Assembly: GCA_029573235.1 (NCBI GenBank)
Contig: JAKQGX010000004.1
Span: forward strand, 1-64,000
DNA from: Bacteroidota bacterium
GTDB lineage: Bacteria > Bacteroidota > Bacteroidia > Chitinophagales > Chitinophagaceae
Direction: 5' to 3'
DNA length: 64,000 nt
The position numbers and the translations under genes were made by a program. This document shows, piece by piece, positions 9,249 to 17,700 of this stretch. Under the pieces are notes generated by a model. The model ran no database searches and was not told the DNA's origin. It worked only from the letters and a program-made list of their open reading frames with translations. Numbering within the stretch: position 1 is the first letter of the stretch; each line of letters begins with the position of its first letter.

Positions 9249-9776
9249 ATGTCACAGCGGCTCACCATCAGCGCTATTGCGCTAATTCTTTTTTTATCTT
9301 CTTGTACAAATTCCAAAGAAAAAAAACTCATGGGCAAATGGGTGGCGATAGCCATGGAAAGCCCTCGTTTGGAACAAGAAATTAAAGAAGCACAACGATT
9401 TATAGACACGGTAGGTAGCCACACCACACCGGATGAAAACATGGCACTGTATGGAGTGCGTGATATGGACAGCCTGAGGACACTGTTGAAAGAACAAATG
9501 GAATTGACATTAGTAGAGCAAAAGCGACTCATTGATAGCACTTGGTTAGACTTTTTAAAAGGCGGTATCATTGCATCCAATTTTGGAGCACCACAACCCG
9601 ATACAATAAATTGGTATTTGGATGATGAGGGAGACTTGATATTGGATGAAATGAAAATGAAAGGCAGTGGCGATAAAGTGCGTATGGAAATAACAACCCT
9701 CACCAATGATACGCTGCGACTACGCTTCAATGAAAATGGCTACAGCAGCACCGCCACCTTTGTGCGGAAGAAATAA
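9249..9776 (+). CDS. Small lipoprotein of unknown function
   Basis: A short hydrophobic segment ends in LFLSSC, a good lipobox, so the 175-residue product should be lipid-anchored. The mature part opens with KKLMGKWVAI and closes with strands (DTINWYLDDEGDLILDE, DTLRLRFNENGYSSTATFVRKK), a pattern reminiscent of lipocalin-like (GKW...) lipoproteins of Bacteroidota; between them lies a helical insert (EIKEAQRFID, LLKEQMELTLVEQKRLID). I would not assign a function. It is the last gene of the run starting at 7629. Confidence 0.72.
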   Translation: MSQRLTISAIALILFLSSCTNSKEKKLMGKWVAIAMESPRLEQEIKEAQRFIDTVGSHTTPDENMALYGVRDMDSLRTLLKEQMELTLVEQKRLIDSTWLDFLKGGIIASNFGAPQPDTINWYLDDEGDLILDEMKMKGSGDKVRMEITTLTNDTLRLRFNENGYSSTATFVRKK

Positions 9777-9813
9777 GCAACTACTCCTCGTGATGAAGAC
9801 GGTTTGGAAAATA

Positions 9814-9848
9814 CACGCATGGTCACAGCTTCGCTGTGACCATGCGTG
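9814..9848. terminator. 16-bp perfect hairpin between convergent genes
   Basis: The arms CACGCATGGTCACAGC and its exact complement are separated by TTC. The hairpin lies between convergent genes ending at 9776 and 9877 and may stop transcription from both sides, although no strong T-run follows on either strand. Confidence 0.55.
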
Positions 9849-9876
9849 ATAAAAACCAAGGGTTATCCCCTATCAA

Positions 9877-10290
9877 CTAATTCCAAACGTATTGTTTTTT
9901 GTTCATCAACAGGGCTTCGCCGGTGATGGTTTGGTCGCCGGTAGCCGCGTCATAAACAGCACATTCATAAAGCACCCTATTTTTTTCAGGGAATATTTCT
10001 TTGACTTTTACAACAGCTTCATATTCTTGATCGGTAAACATGGGCTTCATCCATTTCATAGATTGGCTCAAGTACACATGACCATCCACATACCACAAGG
10101 CGCCAAATATTTTGGTGAACACACTGGCTCCCAAAAAACCATGAATGATGTTTCTGCCAAACATGCTGTCTTTTCCGGCTTGCGCATCAATATGCAAGGG
10201 ATTGGTATCTCCACTTACGCGGGCATAACCATCTACATCTGCTTGTGTGTAACTGAATTTGTGACGGAATTCGTCTCCTACTTTTAACAT
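9877..10290 (-). CDS. MaoC-like (R)-specific enoyl-CoA hydratase family protein
   Basis: The 137-residue product is a single hot-dog domain with the hydratase signature YARVSGDTNPLHID, including the catalytic Asp28 and His33, followed by NIIHGFLGASVF. Family members hydrate trans-2-enoyl-CoA to (R)-3-hydroxyacyl-CoA. Length and motif are normal. There are no fatty-acid genes nearby to show the pathway. It is transcribed alone toward the hairpin at 9814-9848. Confidence 0.88.
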   Translation of the reverse strand: MLKVGDEFRHKFSYTQADVDGYARVSGDTNPLHIDAQAGKDSMFGRNIIHGFLGASVFTKIFGALWYVDGHVYLSQSMKWMKPMFTDQEYEAVVKVKEIFPEKNRVLYECAVYDAATGDQTITGEALLMNKKQYVWN

Positions 10291-10433
10291 AATACGTTGT
10301 TTGTTTTACGATGGCAATATAGTGTTTTTTTCACCACACCAAAATGAATACTTCAAAACAACCGGCATCATGTACGGGCAATTTGTGAATGAAACTCTTG
10401 AAGAAAAAGAGGTGCTGTGCAAGGATGCTATTC

Positions 10434-11072
10434 TTATTTTTTGAAAACCATCTTAAAGATAACCGGCAGGGTTACGATTAGGATAATACCGATAATAATG
10501 AACTCTAAGTTTCCTCGTACCCAAGCATTTTCGCCCAATACATAACCCAGCGTAGTAAGGCTGCCCACCCACAAAATAGAGCCCAATACATTGTAAAACG
10601 AAAAACGTTTCATATCCATGCGAACAGTGCCGGCAATGATGGGGGCAAAGGTGCGTATCACGGGTAAAAAGCGAGCAATAGCAATTGTAAACCCACCTTT
10701 CTTTTCATAAAACTCATGGGCGGCTTTCACATGTTTCTGTTTTAAGAACCAAGTATCCTGTTCTCGATTTATGAGAAATTCGAACTTGTGTCCAAACCAA
10801 TAGCCAAAATAATTGCCCAGCACAGTAGCCCCCATAAAGAGTACCATCCAAAAGGGAAGGTTCCAAAATTCATTACTGAAATGCAGGCTAGAACTATCTA
10901 CAGAGGCGATTACCATACCCGAGATAAACAACAAAGGGTCGCCGGGCAACATAAAACCAAAAAACACTCCGGTTTCAATAAACAATATTAAGAGGACTAA
11001 GTACAGTCCTCCATTTTTCATAATCCAATCTGGATCCAGCAAATGTTGTATAGGTTCTAAGATAGCTTCCAT
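10434..11072 (-). CDS. DedA family membrane protein
   Basis: The sequence contains the DedA (SNARE-associated/VTT) landmarks: FIETGVFFGFMLPGDPLLFISG near the N-terminus, GNYFGYWFGHKF, and ARFLPVIRTFAPIIAG with the functional Arg, followed by hydrophobic segments to the C-terminus. DedA proteins of the inner membrane are tied to membrane homeostasis and undecaprenyl-phosphate or phospholipid transport. The length of 212 residues is normal. It appears to be a single gene. Confidence 0.93.
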   Translation of the reverse strand: MEAILEPIQHLLDPDWIMKNGGLYLVLLILFIETGVFFGFMLPGDPLLFISGMVIASVDSSSLHFSNEFWNLPFWMVLFMGATVLGNYFGYWFGHKFEFLINREQDTWFLKQKHVKAAHEFYEKKGGFTIAIARFLPVIRTFAPIIAGTVRMDMKRFSFYNVLGSILWVGSLTTLGYVLGENAWVRGNLEFIIIGIILIVTLPVIFKMVFKK

Positions 11073-11175
11073 TTCTAAATTGAGGTGGTTGATAGTATTA
11101 TTCGAGCGGGTTAAATGATGGACGCAGTTGCGCTACGTTTTAAGAAGCGCAACCGTGAAAATCGGGATTTGAGTA

Positions 11176-12096
11176 CTAACCCAATTGCTGCAATGCGGCT
11201 TCCAATTTTGTTTGCATATCCATTTCGGATATAGGCTCCTTCACGAATTTCTTGCCGGTTACTTGCTCATATAATTCGATGTATCGTTCAGAAATAGCCG
11301 TAACAACGTCCGTAGTCATTTCCGGAATTTGTTGCCCATCTTTTCCTTGAAAACCATTTTCCATCAACCATTCTCTTACAAACTCTTTGGACAATTGTTT
11401 TTGGGCTTCGCCTTTTTGTTGTCTTTCTTCAAAGCCATCTAAATAGAAATAACGAGAGCTGTCCGGCGTATGAATTTCATCAATGAGGTAAATCGTATCG
11501 CCGATGCGACCGAATTCATATTTGGTATCCACCAAAATCAGTCCGCGCTCTTTAGCTATTTGTTTTCCTCTTTCAAAAAGTGCCAGGGTATATTTTTCTA
11601 ATTGTTCGTATTCGTTTTGACTTACCAACCCACGGCTGATAATTTCTTCACGAGAGATGTCTTCATCATGTCCTTCGTGTGCTTTGGTAGTAGGTGTGAT
11701 AATGGGGTTTTCAAAGAAATCATTTTCCTTCAATCCTTCCGGAAGTGGCACGCCACATAGTTCCCGCTTGCCGGATTTGTAGGTACGCCAAGCATGACCG
11801 GTCAGGTTGCCACGCACAACCATTTCTACCGGATACGTTTCGCATTTATGTCCTAAGGTTGCATTGGGTAATGGAGTACTGATTTTCCAATTGGGAACGA
11901 TATCTGCGGTGGCATCCAGAAACTGAGCTGCAATTTGATTTAACACTTGTCCTTTGTAGGGAATAGGCTTTGGCAACACCACATCAAAAGCAGAAATACG
12001 GTCGCTTACAATCATGGCTAGGTATTTGTCAGCAATGGTATATACATCACGTACTTTGCCTTTATAAAAATTGGTTTGGTTCGATAATTGCAACAT
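11176..12096 (-). CDS. purC: Phosphoribosylaminoimidazole-succinocarboxamide synthase
   Basis: SAICAR synthase joins aspartate to CAIR with ATP in purine synthesis. The product shows [10 protein letters not shown] near the start, [39 protein letters not shown] and [10 protein letters not shown], which together define the longer PurC form. The ORF track begins at 12162, but a TACCTTTG element at 12115-12122 lies inside that extension, so translation should start at the ATG at 12096 ([10 protein letters not shown]), giving 306 residues. It is not clustered with other pur genes; purQ lies far away at 54521. Confidence 0.95.
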   Translation of the reverse strand: MLQLSNQTNFYKGKVRDVYTIADKYLAMIVSDRISAFDVVLPKPIPYKGQVLNQIAAQFLDATADIVPNWKISTPLPNATLGHKCETYPVEMVVRGNLTGHAWRTYKSGKRELCGVPLPEGLKENDFFENPIITPTTKAHEGHDEDISREEIISRGLVSQNEYEQLEKYTLALFERGKQIAKERGLILVDTKYEFGRIGDTIYLIDEIHTPDSSRYFYLDGFEERQQKGEAQKQLSKEFVREWLMENGFQGKDGQQIPEMTTDVVTAISERYIELYEQVTGKKFVKEPISEMDMQTKLEAALQQLG

Positions 12097-12114
12097 AAAA
12101 TTTTTTTGAGGAGG

Positions 12115-12122
12115 CAAAGGTA
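12115..12122 (-). promoter_or_regulatory. -7 promoter element TACCTTTG of purC
   Basis: TACCTTTG (minus strand) lies 18 bases upstream of the purC ATG at 12096 and excludes the upstream ORF-track start. Confidence 0.6.
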
Positions 12123-12244
12123 ACGGGTTTGACATTTTTATAACGTTAAAAAACAACAGCAACTTGTATTTTTACCCCATAGCTGCAAATGAATATTTGA
12201 CAAACTTGAAAACCTTGTAGCTTCCATATTAAGACGAACACCGC

Positions 12245-12550
12245 ATGAGAAAATATTTTTTAATTGGCACCATAACTATAGCCATTGCCTTCGTATTCGG
12301 AAACTTGTATGCCTTGCCACAAAGCCCCGATGGTAAAGCTGTTTATAAACGCAAATGCGCCCGCTGTCACGGCGATAATGGAGAACCTCAGAAGAAAGGA
12401 GTGACCGACTTGAGAACTAGTGACCTCACCGATGCAGAAGCCTTGAACATTATCACCAACGGTGAAGAGAAAATGCCGGCATTCAAAAAGAAACTAACAC
12501 CCGACGAAATAAAAGCCGTAGCCACTTACGCTAAAAAGTTTAGAAAATAA
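12245..12550 (+). CDS. Small c-type cytochrome
   Basis: A signal sequence (YFLIGTITIAIAFVFG) precedes one haem-binding motif, CARCH (Cys38, Cys41, His42). Met78 in EEKMPAF is the likely sixth ligand and PDEIKAVATYAKKF the C-terminal helix, the layout of a class I, cytochrome c6/c555-like domain. It would carry electrons in the periplasm; its partner is not encoded nearby. At 101 residues it is a complete single-haem protein. Confidence 0.88.
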   Translation: MRKYFLIGTITIAIAFVFGNLYALPQSPDGKAVYKRKCARCHGDNGEPQKKGVTDLRTSDLTDAEALNIITNGEEKMPAFKKKLTPDEIKAVATYAKKFRK

Positions 12551-12746
12551 TTTTTTTCAATGATGGTCATTACAGCCTTCTTTGATTCAAAAAAGAAGAC
12601 TATGCATCATCGTAATCGGTATTCCTCATTGCTTCACACTGTTCCAAACGCCACAATCTATGATTGACCAACGGATACATGTTAGTGCTTGTAATTAGCT
12701 TTTCTGTTGTTTTGAAACTAATCCTCAAAAGTTCTGTATTACCTAT

Positions 12747-12754
12747 TATTTTTG
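12747..12754 (+). promoter_or_regulatory. -7 promoter element TATTTTTG
   Basis: TATTTTTG lies 10 bases before the ATG at 12765 and probably drives the Ig-like lipoprotein gene. Confidence 0.5.
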
Positions 12755-12764
12755 AGCGCTAAAT

Positions 12765-14294
12765 ATGAGGAATACCGTAGGCTATCGTACCATTGCTGTT
12801 GTAGGGCTGTTGCTATTGGCTTCCTGCGCCAATATCACTCGTCCCACCGGAGGGGATAAAGATACGCGTCCACCCAAGCTCCTTTCAGTATCTCCCAAAG
12901 ACTCCTTGCTCAACACTCGCGTAACCCGAATAGAACTGCACTTTGATGAGTTTGTATCGGTAACAAATGCGACCACAGAAGTGCAAACATCCCCGCTATT
13001 GGCGGTACCTCCAGTGGTAGAAGGCAAAAACAAACATGTCGTTATCAAAATCCAAGATAGTGTATTGCGTGCCCATACCACTTATAAAATACAATTGGGA
13101 AAAGCGATTGTGGATGTTAATGAAAACAATGCCTTCAGTGGGTATGAATATGTATTCAGCACCGGCAGCTATTTTGACTCATTGCTGTTGAATGGTCAGG
13201 TTATCAATGCCGCTACCGGATTGCCCGACACAGCTGCTACAATAGTATTGTATGAAGCCCATTCATCGGACAGTATTGTTTTTAGAACCCGGCCGGAATA
13301 CACCGTAAAGACTGATGGAAATGGATATTTTCGTTTTCAAGGATTGCCTCAACAATCATTCAAGATATTTGCCTTGCATGATGCCAATAACAACTTGTTG
13401 TACGATGGCACGAATGAATGGATAGCGTTTTTTGATTCATTGGTTACACCTACCGATACGATTGCTCCCTCACATTCATTGACCCTTTATATCTCTTCCG
13501 AATCGGACACTACTGATAGCAATACACCACAAGCAACAACTAAAAGAAGTGGTAGTAGTCCCACCTATAATGCGGCAGAATCCATGTCTCCCACCAAGGA
13601 TCATGTGAGCAAAAACACAGCCCTTACCTATACCGCCGATATTGATACCACAGACATACGCAAGCGCACCCAAGATATCACAGCACCCATCATTATTCAT
13701 TTCAGCAAACCCATAAAAACGATACAAGCACACCGCATCAACCTTAGCATAGACAGTGCCGGCACGCTCATAGAAGCACCTTTTAATGTAGTGCAAGATA
13801 GCCTCGTGAAAAACAAGGTTGGGCTACACACTTCATGGAAAAGCAACAGCCTTTATACGCTTCGGTTGTTGAAAAATTTTGCCATTGATAGCAATGAAGC
13901 AGAAGCCCTCCCTTCAAAATATCAGTTCCGAACAAAAGCGGAGGAAGACTATGCCACCTTAAAAGTGCATGTGCCCTCAGCCTACTATGGGAAAGCGTAT
14001 GTAATGGTGCTGCTAAAAGACAATCAAGTTACGTATCAGCAACCGATAACCGATACGACCCTTGTATTTGCTCGCCTGCAACCGGCCACATACTCCATGC
14101 GTATCATCATGGATAAAAACCAAAATGGTAAATGGGATCCCGTTAAGTTTTTGTTACGCCAACAACCAGAAATAGTCTTGCCCCACAACCATCGTATTAC
14201 ATTAAAAGCAGGATGGGAAAACATTGTTGACTTCACCGCGTGGCAACCTACTAGTAACACTTCCACTCCAGCTCGATTGGATAAAAAACGATAA
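12765..14294 (+). CDS. Ig-like domain lipoprotein
   Basis: The lipobox LLASCANITRPTGG is followed directly by the Bacteroidota family hallmark PTGGDKDTRPPKL, after which an SbsA-type Ig domain (LLSVSPKDSLLNTRVTRIELHFDEFVSV) occupies about residues 40-130. A second module (LLNGQVINAATGLPDTAATIVLYE) resembles a carboxypeptidase-regulatory/SdrD B-like fold, then comes a Ser/Thr-rich stretch and further strands (APIIIHFSKPIKTI). The C-terminus (LRIIMDKNQNGKWDP-like) is the common end of this family. These are surface or periplasmic lipoproteins without assigned biochemical function. Confidence 0.82.
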   Translation: MRNTVGYRTIAVVGLLLLASCANITRPTGGDKDTRPPKLLSVSPKDSLLNTRVTRIELHFDEFVSVTNATTEVQTSPLLAVPPVVEGKNKHVVIKIQDSVLRAHTTYKIQLGKAIVDVNENNAFSGYEYVFSTGSYFDSLLLNGQVINAATGLPDTAATIVLYEAHSSDSIVFRTRPEYTVKTDGNGYFRFQGLPQQSFKIFALHDANNNLLYDGTNEWIAFFDSLVTPTDTIAPSHSLTLYISSESDTTDSNTPQATTKRSGSSPTYNAAESMSPTKDHVSKNTALTYTADIDTTDIRKRTQDITAPIIIHFSKPIKTIQAHRINLSIDSAGTLIEAPFNVVQDSLVKNKVGLHTSWKSNSLYTLRLLKNFAIDSNEAEALPSKYQFRTKAEEDYATLKVHVPSAYYGKAYVMVLLKDNQVTYQQPITDTTLVFARLQPATYSMRIIMDKNQNGKWDPVKFLLRQQPEIVLPHNHRITLKAGWENIVDFTAWQPTSNTSTPARLDKKR

Positions 14295-14455
14295 ACAAAA
14301 GAAGACGGATATGATACCACTTGTAAGTTATTCGAGTGGAAACACTTCATTCATACCCATAATTGAAATAAGCAGGAGCGTCTCACCCTACCTTCCTTCA
14401 CAACTACAATTTTCTAAACATTACTTTACCTTTATCGTCTAATCATCATTAGAAT

Positions 14456-16465
14456 ATGAGAGTAATTCTTTTTCCCTTAATGCTATTTGCATTGGCAGCA
14501 AATGCCCAAAACTCCATGACTCCGGAAATGTTATGGAGCCTAAAACGAGTAAGTGGCAATGGTGTGAGCCCCTCCGGCAAAACGCTATATTATTCCACTC
14601 GTACGGTAGATGTGAACACGCAAAAGTCAACAGCCATTCAATATGCCATGAACCTGACGACCGGTAAAAGCCGTGTATTGTCTTCCAAGAATATCTTTCA
14701 AAGGGATGCTGCCTATTGGTATGCCAAAGAAGGAAATACCCTTTATCGCAGCCATGATAATGGCAAAACATGGGAAGCATTTTATAGCCAAGCAGCCGAT
14801 ATGGAGCAGATTCGCGTATCTCCGGATGGCAATTATATCGCATATTCCAGAGAGGTGGCAGTAAAAGCTGTGATGGGAAATGAACTATATAAAGACCTAC
14901 CCAAGACAACCGCTCGTGTATTCACCGACCTTAACTACCGCCATTGGGACACTTGGGAGGACGGTAAATATTCTCACCTGTTTTTAGTGTCATTGGCCAA
15001 CAATACCATAAAGGATTTAATGCCCAATGAACCCTATGATTGTCCACAGAAACCTTTTGGCGGAACCGAAGATTTTGTTTGGAGCCCGGATAGTAAGTAC
15101 CTCATTTATGTATGCAAGAAAAAGTTTGGAAAGGAATATGCACAAAGCACCAATACCGACTTGTATAAATACGACTTGCAAACCCGCAACACCATCAACC
15201 TGACAGTAGGAATGATGGGCTACGATACCAATCCTGCCTTTAGCAGTGACGGCAAATACTTAGCTTGGACCAGCATGGCTCACGATGGCTTTGAAGCCGA
15301 CAAAAATGATATCTATGTGATGAACACACAAGACGACCATGCACCTAAAATGAACTTGACTGCTGCTTGGGATGGAACCGTGGAAAGTTTTGCTTGGGAT
15401 CATGAAGGCAGCAAAAACATTTACTTCAATGCGGCTTGGCGTGGCACCCAACAATTGTTTGCCGTCAACAACCCGGGCTTGACACGCATCATGCCCATGG
15501 CACATCAAATAACCTCCGGCAATTTTGATATTAACGGGATCATCGGCATTACACCGGATGCTGTGATTGTTTCAAGAACCGATTTCAACCATGCCTCCGA
15601 AATCTTTTCTGTGAAGAAGATCGATGGAAGCATCCAACAATTAACACATGAAAACGATGCTGCCTATAGCCGCATTAGTATGAGCCACTCGGAGTTGAAG
15701 ATGGTAACGACAACAGATGGTAAACAAATGGGTGTGTGGGTTATCTACCCACCAGACTTCAATCCGAAGAAGAAATACCCAACATTATTATACTGCCAAG
15801 GAGGTCCACAATCCGCCTTGACACAATTCTACAGCCTCCGTTGGAATTTTCAATTGATGGCAGCGCATGGCTATATCGTTGTAGCGCCTAATAGACGTGG
15901 GATGCCCGGCTGGGGAGTAAAATGGAATGAAGACATCAGCAAAGACTGGGGTGGTCAACCGATGAAAGATTACCTATCCGCTATTGATGCCATTGCCGAA
16001 GAACCCTACGTGGACAAAAACCGAATGGGATGTATCGGTGCCAGCTATGGCGGTTACAGTGTGTATATGCTTGCCGGTATGCATAACCATCGTTTTAAAA
16101 CCTTTATTGCGCACAATGGTTTGTTTGATTTGAAAAGTTGGTACGGCACGACCGAAGAACTATGGTTTGCCAATTGGGATGTAGGCGGCGGATATTGGAA
16201 GAAACCCGCACCGGCTGGGTATGAAAAATTTAACCCCAGCAACTTTGTAGACAAATGGAATACACCGATGCTCATCATACAAGGCGGAATCGACTTTCGT
16301 GTACCCATTGAGCAAGGGCTGGGTGCTTTTCAAGCCGCACAACTGAAAGGTATCAAAAGCAAGTTGCTGTATTTCCCTGATGAAAACCACTGGGTATTGC
16401 AACCACAGAATGCCTTATTATGGCAACGCGAATTTTATAGTTGGCTTTCCGAAACACTTAAATAA
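14456..16465 (+). CDS. S9 family prolyl oligopeptidase-like secreted peptidase
   Basis: After a signal peptide (LFPLMLFALAANAQ) comes an N-terminal beta-propeller with WD/TolB-like blades (VSPDGNYIAYSR, WSPDSKYLIYVCK, FSSDGKYLAW). The C-terminal alpha/beta-hydrolase domain has the catalytic Ser530 in GASYGGY, Asp613 in GGIDFRVP and His645 in ENHWV. The domain order and the length of 669 residues are normal for S9C acylaminoacyl/dipeptidyl peptidases of Bacteroidota, which clip dipeptides or acyl-amino acids in the periplasm. The next gene, a DUF4286 protein, starts 32 bases downstream. Confidence 0.93.
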   Translation: MRVILFPLMLFALAANAQNSMTPEMLWSLKRVSGNGVSPSGKTLYYSTRTVDVNTQKSTAIQYAMNLTTGKSRVLSSKNIFQRDAAYWYAKEGNTLYRSHDNGKTWEAFYSQAADMEQIRVSPDGNYIAYSREVAVKAVMGNELYKDLPKTTARVFTDLNYRHWDTWEDGKYSHLFLVSLANNTIKDLMPNEPYDCPQKPFGGTEDFVWSPDSKYLIYVCKKKFGKEYAQSTNTDLYKYDLQTRNTINLTVGMMGYDTNPAFSSDGKYLAWTSMAHDGFEADKNDIYVMNTQDDHAPKMNLTAAWDGTVESFAWDHEGSKNIYFNAAWRGTQQLFAVNNPGLTRIMPMAHQITSGNFDINGIIGITPDAVIVSRTDFNHASEIFSVKKIDGSIQQLTHENDAAYSRISMSHSELKMVTTTDGKQMGVWVIYPPDFNPKKKYPTLLYCQGGPQSALTQFYSLRWNFQLMAAHGYIVVAPNRRGMPGWGVKWNEDISKDWGGQPMKDYLSAIDAIAEEPYVDKNRMGCIGASYGGYSVYMLAGMHNHRFKTFIAHNGLFDLKSWYGTTEELWFANWDVGGGYWKKPAPAGYEKFNPSNFVDKWNTPMLIIQGGIDFRVPIEQGLGAFQAAQLKGIKSKLLYFPDENHWVLQPQNALLWQREFYSWLSETLK

Positions 16466-16497
16466 TTCAACGATCAACAACAGACGAAACATAAGCC

Positions 16498-16806
16498 ATG
16501 ATAACGTATAACGTAACCATAAAACTGGAGAAAGAAATAGAAACCCAATGGGTAACCTGGATGCGAGAAGAACACATGCCCTCATTATTTGACACCGGCT
16601 GTTTCCATAGCTATGTACTGCACAAATTGCTACAAGATGATGCCACTGATGATGGTGTAACCTACATCGCCCAATACCACTGCAACGACCTGAACGAATA
16701 CCAAACTTATATTGACAAATATGCTTCGGAGATGCGCAACGCCGCCTTCGAAAAATTTGGCAATCGGTTTATTGCCTTCCGAACATTGATGGAAAAACAG
16801 TTTTAA
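16498..16806 (+). CDS. DUF4286 family protein
   Basis: The 102-residue product begins MITYNVTIKLEKEIETQW and continues MREEHMPSLFDTGCF and TYIAQYHC, the pattern of the DUF4286 family, which is common in Bacteroidota and resembles small dimeric alpha-beta barrel proteins. No function is established. It probably follows the S9 peptidase in the same transcript. Confidence 0.82.
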   Translation: MITYNVTIKLEKEIETQWVTWMREEHMPSLFDTGCFHSYVLHKLLQDDATDDGVTYIAQYHCNDLNEYQTYIDKYASEMRNAAFEKFGNRFIAFRTLMEKQF

Positions 16807-16927
16807 GAACTACCTAAACCACAAAGCAATTCGGTGCAAAAGAGACAGAAACAGCAAATAAGTGTGAATAAAATGTGGAAAGCTGCAACTGTCAAGGGTT
16901 TTCAAGCAAAAAAATAATTGAAATCAT

Positions 16928-16957
16928 TTGGAACTGTAGTAAACCTCGCTATATTTG
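16928..16957 (+). promoter_or_regulatory. Full Bacteroidota promoter (TTG - 19 nt - TATATTTG) of the HU gene
   Basis: TTG at 16928-16930 and TATATTTG at 16950-16957 are separated by 19 bases, close to the known -33/-7 arrangement. The start of the HU gene lies 43 bases downstream. Confidence 0.7.
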
Positions 16958-17000
16958 TTGTAACTGAAATAATTTCTTCATTAAAATCAATTTTAAAAAA

Positions 17001-17282
17001 ATGAACAAAGCAGAACTCATCGACAAAATCGCCAAAGATGCCGGAGTTACGAAAACTCAAGCTAACGATGCCATTGACTCGTTTACTGACAGCATTATTG
17101 CTACCTTAAAGAAAGGAGATCGTGTAACCTTAGTTGGATTCGGTACTTTCTCTGTTTCTGAACGTGCTGCTCGCAATGGTCGCAATCCTCAAACAGGTGA
17201 AGTGATTAAAATCAAAGCTCGTAAAGTACCTAAGTTCAAAGCTGGTAAAGAATTTTCAACGAAGATTGCTAGTAAGAAATAA
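17001..17282 (+). CDS. HU family DNA-binding protein
   Basis: The 93-residue product is a complete HU/IHF-type histone-like protein: MNKAELIDKIAKDAGVTKTQA forms the helical dimer part, GDRVTLVGFGTFSV the saddle, and RNGRNPQTGEVIKI the DNA-gripping arm with its intercalating Pro, ending KARKVPKFKAGK. It binds and bends DNA in the nucleoid. A good promoter precedes it and a strong hairpin follows. The Thx gene lies just behind. Confidence 0.96.
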   Translation: MNKAELIDKIAKDAGVTKTQANDAIDSFTDSIIATLKKGDRVTLVGFGTFSVSERAARNGRNPQTGEVIKIKARKVPKFKAGKEFSTKIASKK

Positions 17283-17300
17283 TTTTTTCTTGTACTTCTC

Positions 17301-17334
17301 AAAAAGCAGGCAAGTTTTATTGTCTGCTTTTTTA
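17301..17334 (+). terminator. Intrinsic terminator after the HU gene
   Basis: AAAAAGCAG (17301-17309) pairs with CTGCTTTTT (17324-17332), extended inward by further pairs, and runs into a T-rich stretch. Confidence 0.8.
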
Positions 17335-17372
17335 TTTTTGTAATCTAAATCATTTTTTAAAAAATCTATACT

Positions 17373-17486
17373 ATGGGTAGAGGTGACAAACGTACCAAGC
17401 GCGGAAAGATTGCTATGGGCACTTTCGGTAGAAAAAGATTAGCGCGCACCAAAAAAGCAACTGCTACTGCCGGCAAAAAAGCTTAA
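17373..17486 (+). CDS. 30S ribosomal protein Thx
   Basis: This 37-codon gene is too short for the ORF track. It encodes MGRGDKRTKRGKIAMGTFG followed by a basic tail, the characteristic start of the small ribosomal subunit peptide Thx known from Thermus and Bacteroidota. It binds the head of the 30S subunit through its Lys/Arg-rich chain. It lies between the HU terminator and its own hairpin terminator, so it may be transcribed separately or by readthrough from HU. Confidence 0.9.
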   Translation: MGRGDKRTKRGKIAMGTFGRKRLARTKKATATAGKKA

Positions 17487-17492
17487 TAAAAC

Positions 17493-17517
17493 ACCACCTG
17501 CAACGGTGGTTTTTTTA
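17493..17517 (+). terminator. Intrinsic terminator after the Thx gene
   Basis: ACCACC and GGTGGT form the stem, TGCAAC the loop, followed by TTTTTTT. Confidence 0.82.
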
Positions 17518-17700
17518 TGCCTATAATTCGTTTGTCTATTCAACAACATTCATCAGCCTTTACGACAAATGGTATCAAGCATAACAACACCATAGCAATA
17601 ATGTTCTTTTCAATTTATCGGTTTATAGCAGGGGCATAGTATCTTGCAAAGAGGAAGTTGTATTAACTTCTCCTTTTCATTTTATCATAGGTATTTTTTC